This document shows positions 25,401 to 38,806 of a stretch of DNA of 64,000 nt, piece after piece. The translations under genes were made by a program, and so were the position numbers. The stretch lies in assembly GCA_029851415.1 (NCBI GenBank), contig CM056742.1, positions 81,458,748 through 81,522,747 on the forward strand, in the 5' to 3' direction. Below the pieces are notes generated by a model. That model saw nothing but the letters and a program-made list of their open reading frames with translations, did no database searches and was not told the origin of the DNA. The stretch is from Eretmocerus hayati. Taxonomy: Eukaryota; Arthropoda; Insecta; Hymenoptera; Aphelinidae. Each line of letters opens with the position of its first letter. Position 1 is the stretch's first letter.

Positions 25401-28400
25401 TTTTTTTAGAACAGGCCACGAGGCTCTGTTCGAGAATTTCTCGATTGGGATCGCTTTCCTGTGACGGGAGAAGGTTTCTGAATTTTTGCAGCCCCCCGGT
25501 GAATGTCGACACTCCCAAATCGGGGGTTGAAATTCGGGAATTTCTTTCGAACAGGCCAGGAGGCTCTGTTCCTAAATTCCTCGATCGGGGTCGCTTCCCT
25601 GTGACGGGAGAAGGTGCCTGAATTCTTGCAGCCCCCCCGGTGAATGCCGACATCCCCAAATCGGGGGTAGACATTCGGGAATTTTTTTAGAACAGGCCAC
25701 GAGGCTCTGTTCGAGAATTTCTCGATTGGGATCGCTTTCCTGTGACGGGAGAAGGTTTCTGAATTTTTGCAGCCCCCCGGTGAATGTCGACACTCCCAAA
25801 TCGGGGGTTGAAATTCGGGAATTTCTTTAGAACAGGCCAGGAGGTTCTGTTCCAAAATTTCTCGATTGGGATCACTTCCTTGTGACGAAGGAAGGTGCCC
25901 GAATTTATGTAGCCCCCCCCCCCCCGTCGAATGCCGACACCCGCGAATCGGGGGTTGACATCCGGGAATTTTTTTAGAACACGCCACGAGGCTTTGTTCC
26001 GGAATTCCTCGATTGGGATCGCTTCCCTGTGACGAAAGAAGGTGCCTGAGTTTTGTAGCCCCCCCGGTGAATGCCGACACCCCCAAATTGGGGGTTGAAA
26101 TTCGGGATTCTTTTTAGAACAGTCAATGAGGCTCTGTTCAAAGATTTCTCAATCGGCTTCGCTTTCCTGTGACGGGAGGAGGTGCCTGAATTTTTGCAGC
26201 CCACCCGGTGAATGCCGACACCCCCAAATCGGGGCCTGACATTCGGGAATTTTTTTAGAACAGGCCAGGAGGCTCTGTTCCAAAATATTTCGATTGGGAT
26301 CGCTTTCTTGTGACGACAGAAAGTGCCTGAATTTCGCCCAGCCCCCCGGTGAATGTCGACACCCTCAAATCGGGGATTGAAATTCGGGAATTTTTTTAGA
26401 ACAGGCCAGGAGGCTCTGTTCCAAAATTTCTTCATCGGGGGCCGCTTCCTTGTGACGAGAGAAGGTGCCTGAATTTTTTGCAGCCCCTCCCCCGGTGGAT
26501 GCCGACAACCCCGAATCGGGGGTTGAAATTCGGGAATTTTTTTGTAATCGGCCAGGAGGTTTTGTTCCAAAATTTCTCGATTGGGATCGCTCTCTTGTGA
26601 CGAAAGAAGGTGCCTGAATTCTTGCAGCCCCCCCCGGTGAATGCCGACATCCCCAAATCGGGGGTAGACATTCGGGAATTTTTTTAGAACAGGCCACGAG
26701 GCTCTGTTCGAGAATTTCTCGATTGGGATCGCTTTCCTGTGACGGGAGAAGGTTTCTGAATTTTTGCAGCCCCCCGGTGAATGCCGACACCCCCAAATCG
26801 GGGGTTGACATTCGGGAATTTTTTTAGAACTGGCCAGGAGGCTCTGTCCATAAATTTCTCGATCGGGATCGCTTTCCTGTGACGGGAGAAGGTGCCTGGA
26901 TTTTTGCAGCCCCCCCGGTGAATGCCGACACCCCCAAATCGGGGGTTGAAATCCGGGAATTTTTTTGGAACAGGCCAGGAGGCTGTGATCCAAAATTTCT
27001 CGGTTGGGATCGCTTTCTTGTGACGAGAGGAGGTGCCTTAATTTCGTGCAGCCCCCCGGTGAATGTCGACGTCCCCAAGTCGGGGGTTGAAATTTGGGAA
27101 TTTTTTTAGAACAGGCCAGGAGGCTCTGTCCCAAAATTTCTCGATTGGGGACGCTTTCTTGTGACGGAAGAAGGTGCCTGAATTTTTCCAGCCCTCCCCC
27201 CGGTGAATGCCGACACCCCCAAATCGGAGAATGAAATTCAGGAATTCTTTTGGAACAGGTCAGGAGGTTCTGTTCCAAAATTTCTCGGTTAGGATCGCTC
27301 TCTTGTGACAAAAGGAGGTGGCGGAATTTTTGCAGCCCCCCCCCCCGGTGAATGCCGCCAACCCCAAATCAAGGGTTCAAATTCGGGAATTTTTTTGGAA
27401 CAGGCCAGGAGGCTGTGATCCAAAATTTCTCGGTTGGGATCGCTTTCTTGTGACGAGAGGAGGTGCCTTAATTTCGTGCAGCCCCCCGGTGAATGTCGAC
27501 GTTCCCAAGTCGGGAGGTGAAATTTGGGAATTTTTTTAGAACAGGCCAGGAGGTTCTGTTCCAAAATTTCTCGATTGGGATCGCTTTCTTGTGACGGAAG
27601 AAGGTGCCTGGATTTTTGCAGCCCCCCCGGTGAATGCCGACACCCCCAAATCGGGGGTTGAAATCCGGGAATTTTTTTGGAACAGGCCAGGAGGCTGTGA
27701 TCCAAAATTTCTCGGTTGGGATCGCTTTCTTGTGACGAGAGGAGGTGCCTTAATTTCGTGCAGCCCCCCGGTGAATGTCGACGTTCCCAAGTCGGGAGGT
27801 GAAATTTGGGAATTTTTTTAGAACTGGCCAGGAGGTTCTGTTCCAAAATTTCTCGATTGGGATCGCTTTCTTGTGACGGAAGAAGGTGCCTGAATTTTTG
27901 TAGCCCCCCGGTGAATGCCGACACCCCCAAATCGGAGAATGAAATTCAGGAATTCTTTTGGAACAGGTCAGGAGGTTCTGTTCCAAAATTTCTCGGTTAG
28001 GATCGCTGTCTTGTGACAAAAGGAGGTGGCGGAATTTTTGCAGCCCCCCCCCCCCGGTGAATGCCGCCAACCCCAAATCAAGGGTTCAAATTCGGGAATT
28101 TTTTTAGAACAGGCCAGGAGGCTCTGTTCCAAAATTTCTCGGTTTAGATCGCTTCCCTGTGACGGGAGAAGGTGCCTGAATTCTTGCAGCCCCCCCGGTG
28201 AATGCCGACATCCCCAAATCGGGGGTAGACATTCGGGAATTTTTTTAGAACAGGCCACGAGGCTCTGTTCGAGAATTTCTAGATTGGGATCGCTTTCCTG
28301 TGACGGGAGAAGGTTTCAGAATTTTTGCAGCCCCCCCTCCCCCGTTGAGTGCCGACACCCCCGAATCGGGTGTTGAAATTCGGGAATTTTTTTAGGACAG

Positions 28401-31400
28401 GCCAGGAGGCTCTGTTCCAAAATTTCTCGATTGGGATCGCTTTCCTGTGACGGGAGAAGGTTTCAGAAATTTTGCAGCCCCCCCCCCCCCGGTGAGTGCC
28501 GACACTCCCGAATCGGGTGTTGAAATTCGGGAATTTTTTTAGGACAGGCCAGGAGGCTCTGTTCCAAAATTTCTCATTCGGGGGCCGCTTCCTTGGGACG
28601 AGAGAAGGTGCCTGAATTCCCCCCCCCCCCCCCCGGTGGATGCCGACACCCCCAAATCGGGGGTTGACATTTGGGAATTTTTTTAAATTAGGCCAGGAGG
28701 CTCTGTTCTAAAATTTTCCGATTGGGATCCCTTTCTTGTGACGAGAGGAGGTGCCTCAATTTCGTGCAGACCCCCGGTGAATGTCGACGTCCCCAAGTCG
28801 GGGGTTGAAATTTGGGAATTTTTTTGGAACAGGCCAAGAGGCTCTGTTCCAAAATTTCTCTTTTGGGGGCCGCTTCCTTGTGACGAGAGAAGGTGCCTGA
28901 ATTCCCCCCCCCCCGGTGGATGCCGACACCCCCAAATCGGGGGTTGAAATTCGGGAATTTTTTTAGAACAGGCCACGAGGCTCTGTTCAAGAATTTCTCA
29001 ATCGGGGTCGCTTTCCTGTGACGGGAGGACGTGCCTGAATTTTTGCAGCCCCCCCGGTGAATGCCGACACCCCCGAATCGGGGGTTGAAATTCGGGAATT
29101 TTTTTGAAATCGGCCAGGAGGTTTTGTTCCAAAATTTCTCGATTGGGATCGCTCTCTTGTGACGAAAGAAGGTGCCTGAATTTTTGCAGCCCCTCCCCCC
29201 GGTGAATGCCCACACCCCCAAATCGGGGGTTGAAATTCGGGATTCCTCTTTAGAACAGTCAAGGAGGCTCTGTTCAAGAATTTCTCAATCGGGGTCACTT
29301 TCCTGTGACGGGAGGACGTGCCTGAATTTTTGCAGCCCCCCCGCTGAATGCCGACACCCCCGAATCGGGGGTTGAAATTCGGGAATTTTTTTAGGACAGG
29401 CCAGGAGGCTCTGTTCTCATATTTCTCGATTGGGATCGCTTCCTTGTGACGAAGGAAGGTGCCCGAATTTATGTAGCCCCCCCCCCCCGGTGAATCCCGA
29501 CACACCCAAATCGGGGGTTGGAATTCGGGAATTTCTTTAGAACAGGCCAGGAGGCTCTGTTCCTGAATTCCTCGATCGGGGTCGCTTTCTTGTGACGAAA
29601 GGAGGTGCCTGAATTTTTGTAGCCCCCCCGGTGAATGCCGACACCCCCAAATTGGGGGTTGAAATCCGGGAATTTTTTTGAAATCGGCCAGGAGGTTCTG
29701 TTCCAAAATTTCTCGATTGGGATCGCTCTCTTGTGACGAAAGAAGGTGCCTGAATTTTTGCAGCCCCTCCCCCCGGTGAATGCCGAAACCCCCGAATCGG
29801 GGGTTGAAATTCGGGAATTTCTTTAGAACAGGCCACGAGGCTCTGTTCCAGAATTTCTCGATCGGTATCGCTTTCTTGTGACGGGAGAAGGTCCCTGAAT
29901 TTTCGCAGCCCCCCCCGGTGAATGCCGACACCCCCAAATCGGGGGTTGACATTCGGGAATTTTTTTAGAACAGGCCACGAGGCTCTGTTCCAGAATTTCT
30001 CGATTGGGATCGCTTTCCTGTGACGGGAGAAGGTTTCAGAATTTTTGCAGCCCCCCCCCCCCCCCGGTGAGTGCCGACACCCCCGAATCGATTCGGGAAT
30101 TTTTTTAGGACAGGCCAGGAGGCTCTGTTCCAAGATTTCTCGATTGGGATCGCTTCCCTGTGACGGGAGAAGGTGCCTGAATTTTTGCAGCCCGACCGGT
30201 GAATGCCGACAACCCCAAATCGGGGGTTGACATTCGGGAATTTTTTTAAATTAGGCCAGGAGGCTCTGTTCTAAAATTTTCCGATTGGGATCCCTTTCTT
30301 GTGACGAGAGGAGGTGCCTCAATTTCGTGCAGACCCCGGTGAATGTCGACGTCCACAAAACGGGGGTTGAAATTTGGGAATTTTTTCGGAACAGGCCAGG
30401 AGGCTCTGTTCCAAAATTTCTCGGTTGGGATCGCTTTCTTGTGACGAGAGGAGGTGCCTCAATTTCGTGCAGACCCCCGGTGGATGCCGTCACCCCCAAA
30501 TCGGAGGTTGAAATTCGGGAATTCTTTTAGAACAGGCCACGAGGCTCTGTTCATAAATTTCTCGATCGGTATCGCTTTCTCGTGACGGGAGAAGGTGCCT
30601 GAATTTTCGCAGCCCCCCCGGTGGATGCCGTCACCCCCAAATCGGAGGTTGAAATTTGGGAATTCTTTTAGAACAGGCCACGAGGCTCTGTTCATAAATT
30701 TCTCGATCGGTATCGCTTTCTCGTGACGGGAGAAGGTGCCTGAATTTTCGCAGCCCCCCCGGTGAATGCCGACACCCCCAAATCGGGTGTTGACATTCGG
30801 GAATTTTTTTAGAACTGGCCAGGAGGCTCTGTTCATAAATTTCTCGATTGGGATCGCTTTCCTGTGACGGGAGAAGGTGCCTGGATTTTTCCAGCCCTCC
30901 CCCCGGTGAATGCCGACACCCCCAAATCGGGGGTTGACATTCGGGAATTTTTTTAGAACAGGCCAGGAGGCTCTGTTTGAAAATTTTCCGATTGGGATCC
31001 CTCTCTTGTGACGAGAGGAGGTGCCTTAATTTCGTGCAGCCCCCCGGTGAATGTCGACGTTCCCAAGTCGGGAGGTGAAATTTGGGAATTTTTTTAGAAC
31101 AGGCCAGGAGGTTCTGTTCCAAAATTTCTCGATTGGGATCGCTTTCTTGTGACGGAAGAAGGTGCCTGAATTTTTGTAGCCCCCCGGTGAATGCCGACAC
31201 CCCCAAATCGGAGAATCAAATTCAGGAATTCTTTTGGAACAGGTCAGGAGGTTCTGTTTCAAAATTTCTCGATTAGGATCGCTCTCTTGTGACAAAAGGA
31301 GGTGGCGGAATTTTTGCAGCCCCCCCCCCCCCCCCGGTGAATGCCGCCAACCCCAAATCAAGGGTTCAAATTCGGGAATTTTTTTTAGAACAGGCCAGGA

Positions 31401-34400
31401 GGCTCTGTTCCAAAATTTCTCGGTTTAGATCGCTTCCCTGTGACGGGAGAAGGTGCCTGAATCCTTGCAGCCCCCCCGGTGAATGTCGACATCCCCAAAT
31501 CGGGGGTAGACATTCGGGAATTTTTTTAGAACAGGCCACGAGGCTCTGTTCGAGAATTTCTCGATTGGGATCGCTTTCCTGTGACGGGAGAAGGTTTCTG
31601 GATTTTTGCAGCCCCCCGGTGAATGTCGACACTCCCAAATCGGGGGTTGAAATTCGGGAATTTCTTTAGAACAGGCCAGGAGGATCTGTTCCTACATTCC
31701 TCGATCGGGGTCGCTTCCTTGTGACGAAAGAAGGTGCCTGAATTATTGCAGACCCCCGGTGGATGCCGTCACCCCCAAATCGGAGGTTGAAATTCGGGAA
31801 TTCTTTTAGAACAGGCCACGAGGCTCTGTTCATAAATTTCTCGATCGGTATCGCTTTCTCGTGACGGGAGAAGGTGCCTGAATTTTCGCAGCCCCCCCGG
31901 TGGATGCCGTCACCCCCAAATCGGAGGTTGAAATTTGGGAATTCTTTTAGAACAGGCCACGAGGCTCTGTTCATAAATTTCTCGATCGGTATCGCTTTCT
32001 CGTGACGGGAGAAGGTGCCTGAATTTTCGCAGCCCCCCCGGTGAATGCCGACACCCCCAAATCGGGTGTTGACATTCGGGAATTTTTTTAGAACTGGCCA
32101 GGAGGCTCTGTTCATAAATTTCTCGATTGGGATCGCTTTCCTGTGACGGGAGAAGGTGCCTGGATTTTTCCAGCCCTCCCCCCGGTGAATGCCGACACCC
32201 CCAAATCGGGGGTTGACATTCGGGAATTTTTTTAGAACAGGCCAGGAGGCTCTGTTTGAAAATTTTCCGATTGGGATCCCTCTCTTGTGACGAGAGGAGG
32301 TGCCTTAATTTCGTGCAGCCCCCCGGTGAATGTCGACGTTCCCAAGTCGGGAGGTGAAATTTGGGAATTTTTTTAGAACAGGCCAGGAGGTTCTGTTCCA
32401 AAATTTCTCGATTGGGATCGCTTTCTTGTGACGGAAGAAGGTGCCTGAATTTTTGTAGCCCCCCGGTGAATGCCGACACCCCCAAATCGGAGAATCAAAT
32501 TCAGGAATTCTTTTGGAACAGGTCAGGAGGTTCTGTTTCAAAATTTCTCGATTAGGATCGCTCTCTTGTGACGAAAGGAGGTGGCGGAATTTTTGCAGCC
32601 CCCCCCCCCCGGTGAATGCCGCCAACCCCAAATCAAGGGTTCAAATTCGGGAATTTTTTTTAGAACAGGCCAGGAGGCTCTGTTCCAAAATTTCTCGGTT
32701 TAGATCGCTTCCCTGTGACGGGAGAAGGTGCCTGAATCCTTGCAGCCCCCCCGGTGAATGTCGACATCCCCAAATCGGGGGTAGACATTCGGGAATTTTT
32801 TTAGAACAGGCCACGAGGCTCTGTTCGAGAATTTCTCGATTGGGATCGCTTTCCTGTGACGGGAGAAGGTTTCTGGATTTTTGCAGCCCCCCGGTGAATG
32901 TCGACACTCCCAAATCGGGGGTTGAAATTCGGGAATTTCTTTCGAACAGGCCAGGAGGCTCTGTTCCTAAATTCCTCGATCGGGGTCGCTTCCCTGTGAC
33001 GGGAGAAGGTGCCTGAATTCTTGCAGCCCACCCGGTGAATGCCGACATCCCCAAATCGGGGGTAGACATTCGGGAATTCTTTCAGAACAGGCCACGAGGC
33101 TCTGTTCGAGAATTCCTCGATTGGGATCGCTTTCCTGTGACGGGAGAAGGTTTCTGAATTTTTGCAGCCCCCCGGTGAATGTCGACACTCCCAAATCGGG
33201 GGTTGAAATTCGGGAATTTCTTCAGAACAGGCCAGGAGGTTCTGTTCCAAAATTTCTCGATTGGGATCACTTCCTTGTGACGAAGGAAGGTGCCCGAATT
33301 TATGTAGCCCCCCCCCCCGTCGAATGCCGACACCCCCAAATCGGGGGTTGACATTCGGGAGTTTTCTCAGAACAGGCCACGAGGCTCTGTTCCAAAATTT
33401 TTCGATTGGGATCGCTTTCTTGTGACGACAGAAGGTGCCTGAATTTCGTCCAGCCCCCCGGTGAATGTCGACACTCCCAAATCGGGGGTTGAAATTCGGG
33501 AATTTCTTTAGAACAGGCCAGGAGGATCTGTTCCTACATTCCTCGATCGGGGTCGCTTCCTTGTGACGAAAGAAGGTGCCTGAATTATTGCAGCCCCCCC
33601 CAGTGAATGCCGACACCCCCAAATCGGGGGTTGAAATCCGGGAATTTTTTTGAAATCGGCCAGGAGGTTCTGTTCCTAAATTTCTCGATTGGGATCGCTC
33701 TCTTGTGACGAAAGGAGGTGCCTGAATTTTTGCAGCCCCTCCCCCCGGTAAATGCCGAAACCCCCGAATCGGAGGTTGACATTCGGGAATTTTTTTAGAA
33801 CAGGCCAGGAGGCTCTGTTCCAAAATTTCTCGATTGGGATCGCTTCCTTGTGACGGAAGAAGGTGCCTGAATATTTGCAGCCCCCCCGGTGAATGCCGAC
33901 AACCCCGTTCGGGGGTTGACATTCGGGAATTTTTTTAGAACAGGCCAGGAGGCTCTGTTCCGAAATTTTTCGTTTGGGATCGCTTTCTTGTGACGAGAGG
34001 AGGTGCCTGAACTTCTCGCAGCCCCACGGTGAATGTCGACACCCCCGAATCGGGGGTTGAAATTTGGGAATTTTTTTAGAACAGGTCAGGAGGCTCTGTT
34101 CCAAAATTTCTTGGTTGGGTTCGCTTCCTTCCGACAAAAAAAGGTGCCTGAATTTTTTGCAGCTCCCCCGGTGATTGCCGACACCCCCAAATCGGGGGTT
34201 GAAATTCGGGAATTTTTTTAGAACAGGCCAGGAGGTTCATTTCCAAAATTCCTCGATTGAGATCGCTCTCTTGTGATAAAAGGAGTCGCCTGAATTTTTG
34301 CGCCCCCCCCCCCCCCCGGAGAATGCCGACAGACCCAAATCGGGGGTTGAAATTCGGGAATTTTTCTAGAACTGGCCAGGAGGCTCTGTACAAAATTTCG

Positions 34401-37400
34401 AGATTGGGTACGCTTTCTTGTGACGAGAGAAGGTGCCTGAATTTTTTCAGCCCTCCCCCCGGTGAATGCCGACACCCGCGAATCGGGGGTTGACATCCGG
34501 GAATTTTTTTAGAATACGCCACGAGGCTTTGTTCCGAAATTCCTCGATCGGGTTCGCTTCCCTGTGACGAAAGAAGGTGCCTGAGTTTTGTAGCCCCCCC
34601 GGTGAATGCCGACACCCCCAAATCGGGGGTTGAAATTCGGGATTCTTTTTAGAACAGTCAATGAGGCTCTGTTCAGAGATTTCTCAATTGGCTTCGCTTT
34701 CCTGTGACGGGAGGAGGTGCCTGAATTTTTGCAGCCCACCCGGTGAATGCCGACACCCCCAAATCGGGGTCTGACATTCGGGAATTTTTTTAGAACAGGC
34801 CAGGAGGCTCTGTTCCAAAATTTCTCCATCGGGGGCCGCTTCCTTGTGACGAGAGAAGGTGCCTGAATTTTTTGCAGCCCCTCCCCCGGTGGATGCCGAC
34901 AACCCCGAATCGGGGGTTGAAATTCGGGAATTTCTTTAGAACAGGCCAGGAGGCTCTGTTCCGAAATTTCTCGATTGGGATCGCTTCCTTGTGACGGAAG
35001 AAGGTGCCTGAATATTTGCAGCCCCCCCCCCCCCCCCGGTGAATGCCGACAACCCCGATAGGGGGTTGACATTCGGGAATTTTTTTAGAACAGGCCAGGA
35101 GGCTCTGTTCCGAAATTTCTCGATTGGGTTCGCTTCCTTGTGACGGAAGAAGGTGCCTGAATATTTGCAGCCCCCCCGGTGAATGTCGACACCCCCGATC
35201 GGGGGTTGACATTCGGGAATTTTTTTAGAACAGGCCAGGAGGCTCTGTTCCGAAATTTTTCTTTGGGATCGCTTTCTTGTGACGAGAGGAGGTGCCTGAA
35301 CTTCTCGCAGCCCCACGGTGAATGTCGACACCCCCGAATCGGGGGTTGAAATTTGGGAATTTTTTTAGAACAGGTCAGGAGGCTCTGTTCCAAAATTCCT
35401 CGATCGGGATGGCTTTCTTGTGACGAGAGAAGGTGCCTGAATTCCGTCTAGCCCCCCGGTGAATGCCGACACCCCCAAATCGGGGGTTGAAATTCGGGAA
35501 TTTTTTTAGAACAGGCCAGGAGGTTCAGTTCCAAAATTCCTCGATCGGGATGGCTTTCTTGTGACGAGAGAAGGTGCCTGAATGCCGTCTAGCCCCCCGG
35601 TGAATGCCGACACCCCCAAATCGGGGGTGGAAATTCGGGAATTTTTTTAGAACAGGCCAGGAGGTTCAGTTCCAAAATCCCTCGATTGAGATCGCTCTCT
35701 TGTGATAAAAGGAGTCGCCTGAATTTTTGCGCCCCCCCCCCCCCCCGGAGAATGCCGACAGACCCAAATCGGGGGTTAAAATTCGGGAATTTTTCTAGAA
35801 CTGGCCAGGAGGCTCTGTACAAAATTTCGAGATTGGGAACGCTTTCTTGTGACGAGAGGAGGTGCCTGAATTTTTTCAGCCCTCCCCCCGGTGAATGCCG
35901 ACACCCGCGAATCGGGGGTTGACATCCGGGAATTTTTTTAGAACACGCCACGAGGCTTTGTTCCGAAATTCCTCGATTGGGATCGCTTCCCTGTGACGAA
36001 AGAAGGTGCCTGAGTTTTGTAGCCCCCCCGGTGAATGCCGACACCCCCAAAGCGGGGGTTGAAATTCGGGATTCTTTTTAGAACAGTCAATGAGGCTCTG
36101 TTCAAAGATTTCTCAATTGGCTTCGCTTCCCTGTGACGGGAGGAGGTGCCTGAATTTTTGCAGCCCACCCGGTGAATGCCGACACCCCCAAATCGGGGTC
36201 TGACATTCGGGAATTTTTTTAGAACAGGCCAGGAGGCTCTGTTCCAAAATTCCTCGATTGAGATCGCTTTCTTGTGACGACAGAAAGTGCCTGAATTTCG
36301 CCCAGCCCCCCGGTGAATGTCGACACCCCCAAATCGGGGATTGAAATTCGGGAATTTTTTTAGAACAGGCCAGGAGGCTCTGTTCCGAAATTTCTCCATC
36401 GGGGGCCGCTTCCTTGTGACGAGAGAAGGTGCCTGAATTTTTTGCAGCCCCTCCCCCGGTGGATGCCGACAACCCCGAATCGGGGGTTGAAATTCGGGAA
36501 TTTCTTTAGAACAGGCCAGGAGGCTCTGTTCCGAAATTTCTAGATTGGGATCGCTTCCTTGTGACGGAAGAAGGTGCCTGAATATTTGCAGCCCCCCCGG
36601 TGAATGCTGACAACCCCGATCGGGGGTTGACATTCGGGAATTTTTTTAGAACAGGCCAGGAGGCTCTGTTCCGAAATTTCTCGATTGGGATCGCTTCCTT
36701 GTGACGGAAGAAGGTGCCTGAATATTTGCAGCCCCCCCGGTGAATGCCGACACCCCCGATCGGGGGTTGACATTCGGGAATTTTTTTAGAACAGGCCAGG
36801 AGGCTCTGTTCCGAAATTTTTCGTTTGGGATCGCTTTCTTGTGACGAGAGGAGGTGCCTGAACTTCTCGCAGCCCCACGGTGAATGTCGACGACCCCGAA
36901 TCGGGGGTTGACATTCGGGAATTTTTTTAGAACAGGCCAGGAGGCTCTGTTCCAAAATTTCTCGATCGGGATCGCTCTCTTGTGACAAAAGAAGGTGGCG
37001 GAATTTTTGCAGCCCCCCCCCCCCCGGTGAATGCCGCCAACCCCAAATCAAGGGTTGAAATTCGGGAATTTTCTTAGAACAGGCCACGGGGCTCTGTTCC
37101 AAAATTTCTCGATTGGGATCGCTTCCTTGTGACGAGAGAAGGTGCCTGAATTTTTTACAGCCCCTCCCCCGGTGGATGCCGACAACCCCGAATCGGGGGT
37201 TGAAATTCGGGAATTTTTTTAGAACAGGCCAGGAGGCTCTGTTTCTAAATTCCTCGATCGGGGTCGCTTTCTTGTGACGAAAGAAGAGGCCTGAATTTTT
37301 GTAGCCCCCCCCGGTGAATGCCGACACCCCCAAATCGGGGGTCGGAATCCGGGAATTTTTTTGAAATCGGCCAGGAGGTTCTGTTCCAAAATTCCTCGAT

Positions 37401-38216
37401 CGGGATGGCTTTCTTGTGACGAGAGAAGGTGCCTGAATTCCGTATAGCCCCCCGGAGAATGCCGACAGACCCAAATCGGGGGTTGAAACTCGGGAATTTT
37501 TTTAGAACAGGCCAGGAGGCTCTGTTCCAAAATTCCTCGATTGAGATCGCTTCCTTGTGACGGAAGAAGGTGCCTGAATATTTGCAGCCCCCCCGGTGAA
37601 TGCCGACAACCCCGATCGGGGGTTGACATTCGGGAATTTTTTTAGAACAGGCCAGGAGGCTCTGTTCCAAAATTTCTCGATTGGGATCGCTTCCTTGTGA
37701 CGGAAGAAGGTGCCTGAATATTTGCAGCCCCCCCGGTGAATGCCGACAACCCCGATCGGGGGTTGACATTCGGGAATTTTTTTAGAACAGGCCAGGAGGC
37801 TCTGTTCCGAAATTTCTCGATTGGGATCGTTTCCTTGTGACGGAAGAAGGTGCCTGAATATTTGCAGCCCCCCCGGTGAATGCCGACACCCCCGATGGGG
37901 GGTTGACATTCGGGAATTTTTTTAGAACAGGCCAGGAGGCTCTGTTCCGAAATTTTTCGTTTGGGATCGCTTTCTTGTGACGAGAGGAGGTGCCTGAACT
38001 TCTCGCAGCCCCACGGTGAATGTCGACACCCCCGAATCGGGGGTTGAAATTTGGGAATTTTTTTAGAACAGGTCAGGAGGCTCTGTTCCAAAATTTCTTG
38101 GTTGGGTTCGCTTCCTTCCGACAAAAGAAGGTGCCTGAATTTTTTGCAGCTCCCCCGGTGATTGCCGACACCCCCAAATCGGGGGTTGAAATTCGGGAAT
38201 TTTTCTAGAACAGGCC
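19412..38216 (+). repeat. Higher-order repeat copy B
   Basis: This copy is collinear with copy A at an offset of about 18,480 up to 31.6 kb. The offset then moves to about 19,756, later about 20,330, and finally 18,907. These steps correspond to an extra 1.28-kb block in B, two two-monomer losses in A, and a loss of about ten monomers in B (A positions about 16.57-18.0 kb). The internal marker monomer is at 30,086, 18,479 bp from its partner at 11,607. Similarity to A ends near 38,216, where B continues into a block shared with 46.5 kb instead of into a third copy. Confidence 0.8.
31620..32940 (+). repeat. Extra ~1.28-kb duplicated block within copy B
   Basis: Sequence from about 30,472 to 31,650 is repeated at an offset of about 1,279 (31,082 with 32,361; 31,366 with 32,641). 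The left edge is a chimeric monomer at 31,666-31,750. Its first part matches the GGATCTGTTCCTACATTCC variant found near 33,520, and after GAATTATTGCAG it switches to the ACCCCCGGTGGATGCC variant of 30,472. Copy A has no such block. Two successive unequal exchanges would explain it. Confidence 0.75.
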
Positions 38217-38806
38217 AGGAGGCTCTGTTCCAAAATTCCTCGATCGGGATGGCTTTCTTGTGACGAGAGAAGGTGCCTGAATTCCGTATAGCCCCCCGGT
38301 GAATGCCGACACCCCCAAATCGGGGGTTGAAATTCGGGAATTTTTTCAGACCAGGCCAGGAGGTTCAGTTCCAAAATTCCTCGATTGGGATCGCTCTCTT
38401 GTGATAAAAGGAGTCGCCTGAATTTTTGCGCCCCCCCCCCCCCCCGGAGAATGCCGACAGACCCAAATCGGGGGTTGAAATTCGGGAATTTTTTAAGAAC
38501 AGGCCAGGAGGCTCTGTTCCAAAATTCCTCGATTGAGATCGCTTTCTTGTGACGAGAGAAGGTGCCTGAATTCCGTGCAGCCCCCCGTCGAATGCCGACA
38601 CCCCCAAATCGGGGGTTGATATTCGGGAATTTTCTTAGAACAGGCCACGAGGCTCGGGTCCAAAATTTTTCGATTGGGATCCCTTTCTTGTGACGTGAGG
38701 AGGTGCCTGAATTTCGTGCAGCCTCCCGGTGAATGTCGACACCCCCAAATCGGGGGTTGAAGTTTGGGGAATTTTTTAGAACAGGCCAGGAGGCTCTGTT
38801 CCAAAA

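Larger units (their letters stand above)
1..38806 (+). repeat. 141-bp satellite array, left block
   Basis: This is a head-to-tail tandem array of a monomer of about 140-142 bp, around 275 copies by length. Each monomer has, in order: a dyad box GAACAG..CTGTTC around GCCAGGAGGCT; AAAATTTCTCGATTGGGATC; CTTGTGACG; AGAAGGTGCCTGAATTTTTG; a C-tract of about 6-20 C; GGTGAATGCCGACA; a C5..G5 hairpin around AAATC or GATC; and the near-palindrome AAATTCGGGAATTT followed by T and AGAACA. The T-rich and C-rich tracts vary in length, while the dyad box changes little. Variants recur in the same order at long distance, which shows higher-order organisation. Both strands carry long open frames because the period is 47 codons; these are not genes. 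The array probably lies in centromeric, pericentromeric or other constitutive heterochromatin, but nothing in the sequence proves the location. I do not recognise the family by name. Confidence 0.97.

Noticed and set aside
1..38806. CRISPR-like array
   Set aside because: The whole 141-bp unit is repeated without unique spacers, in eukaryotic-type DNA, and there are no cas genes.
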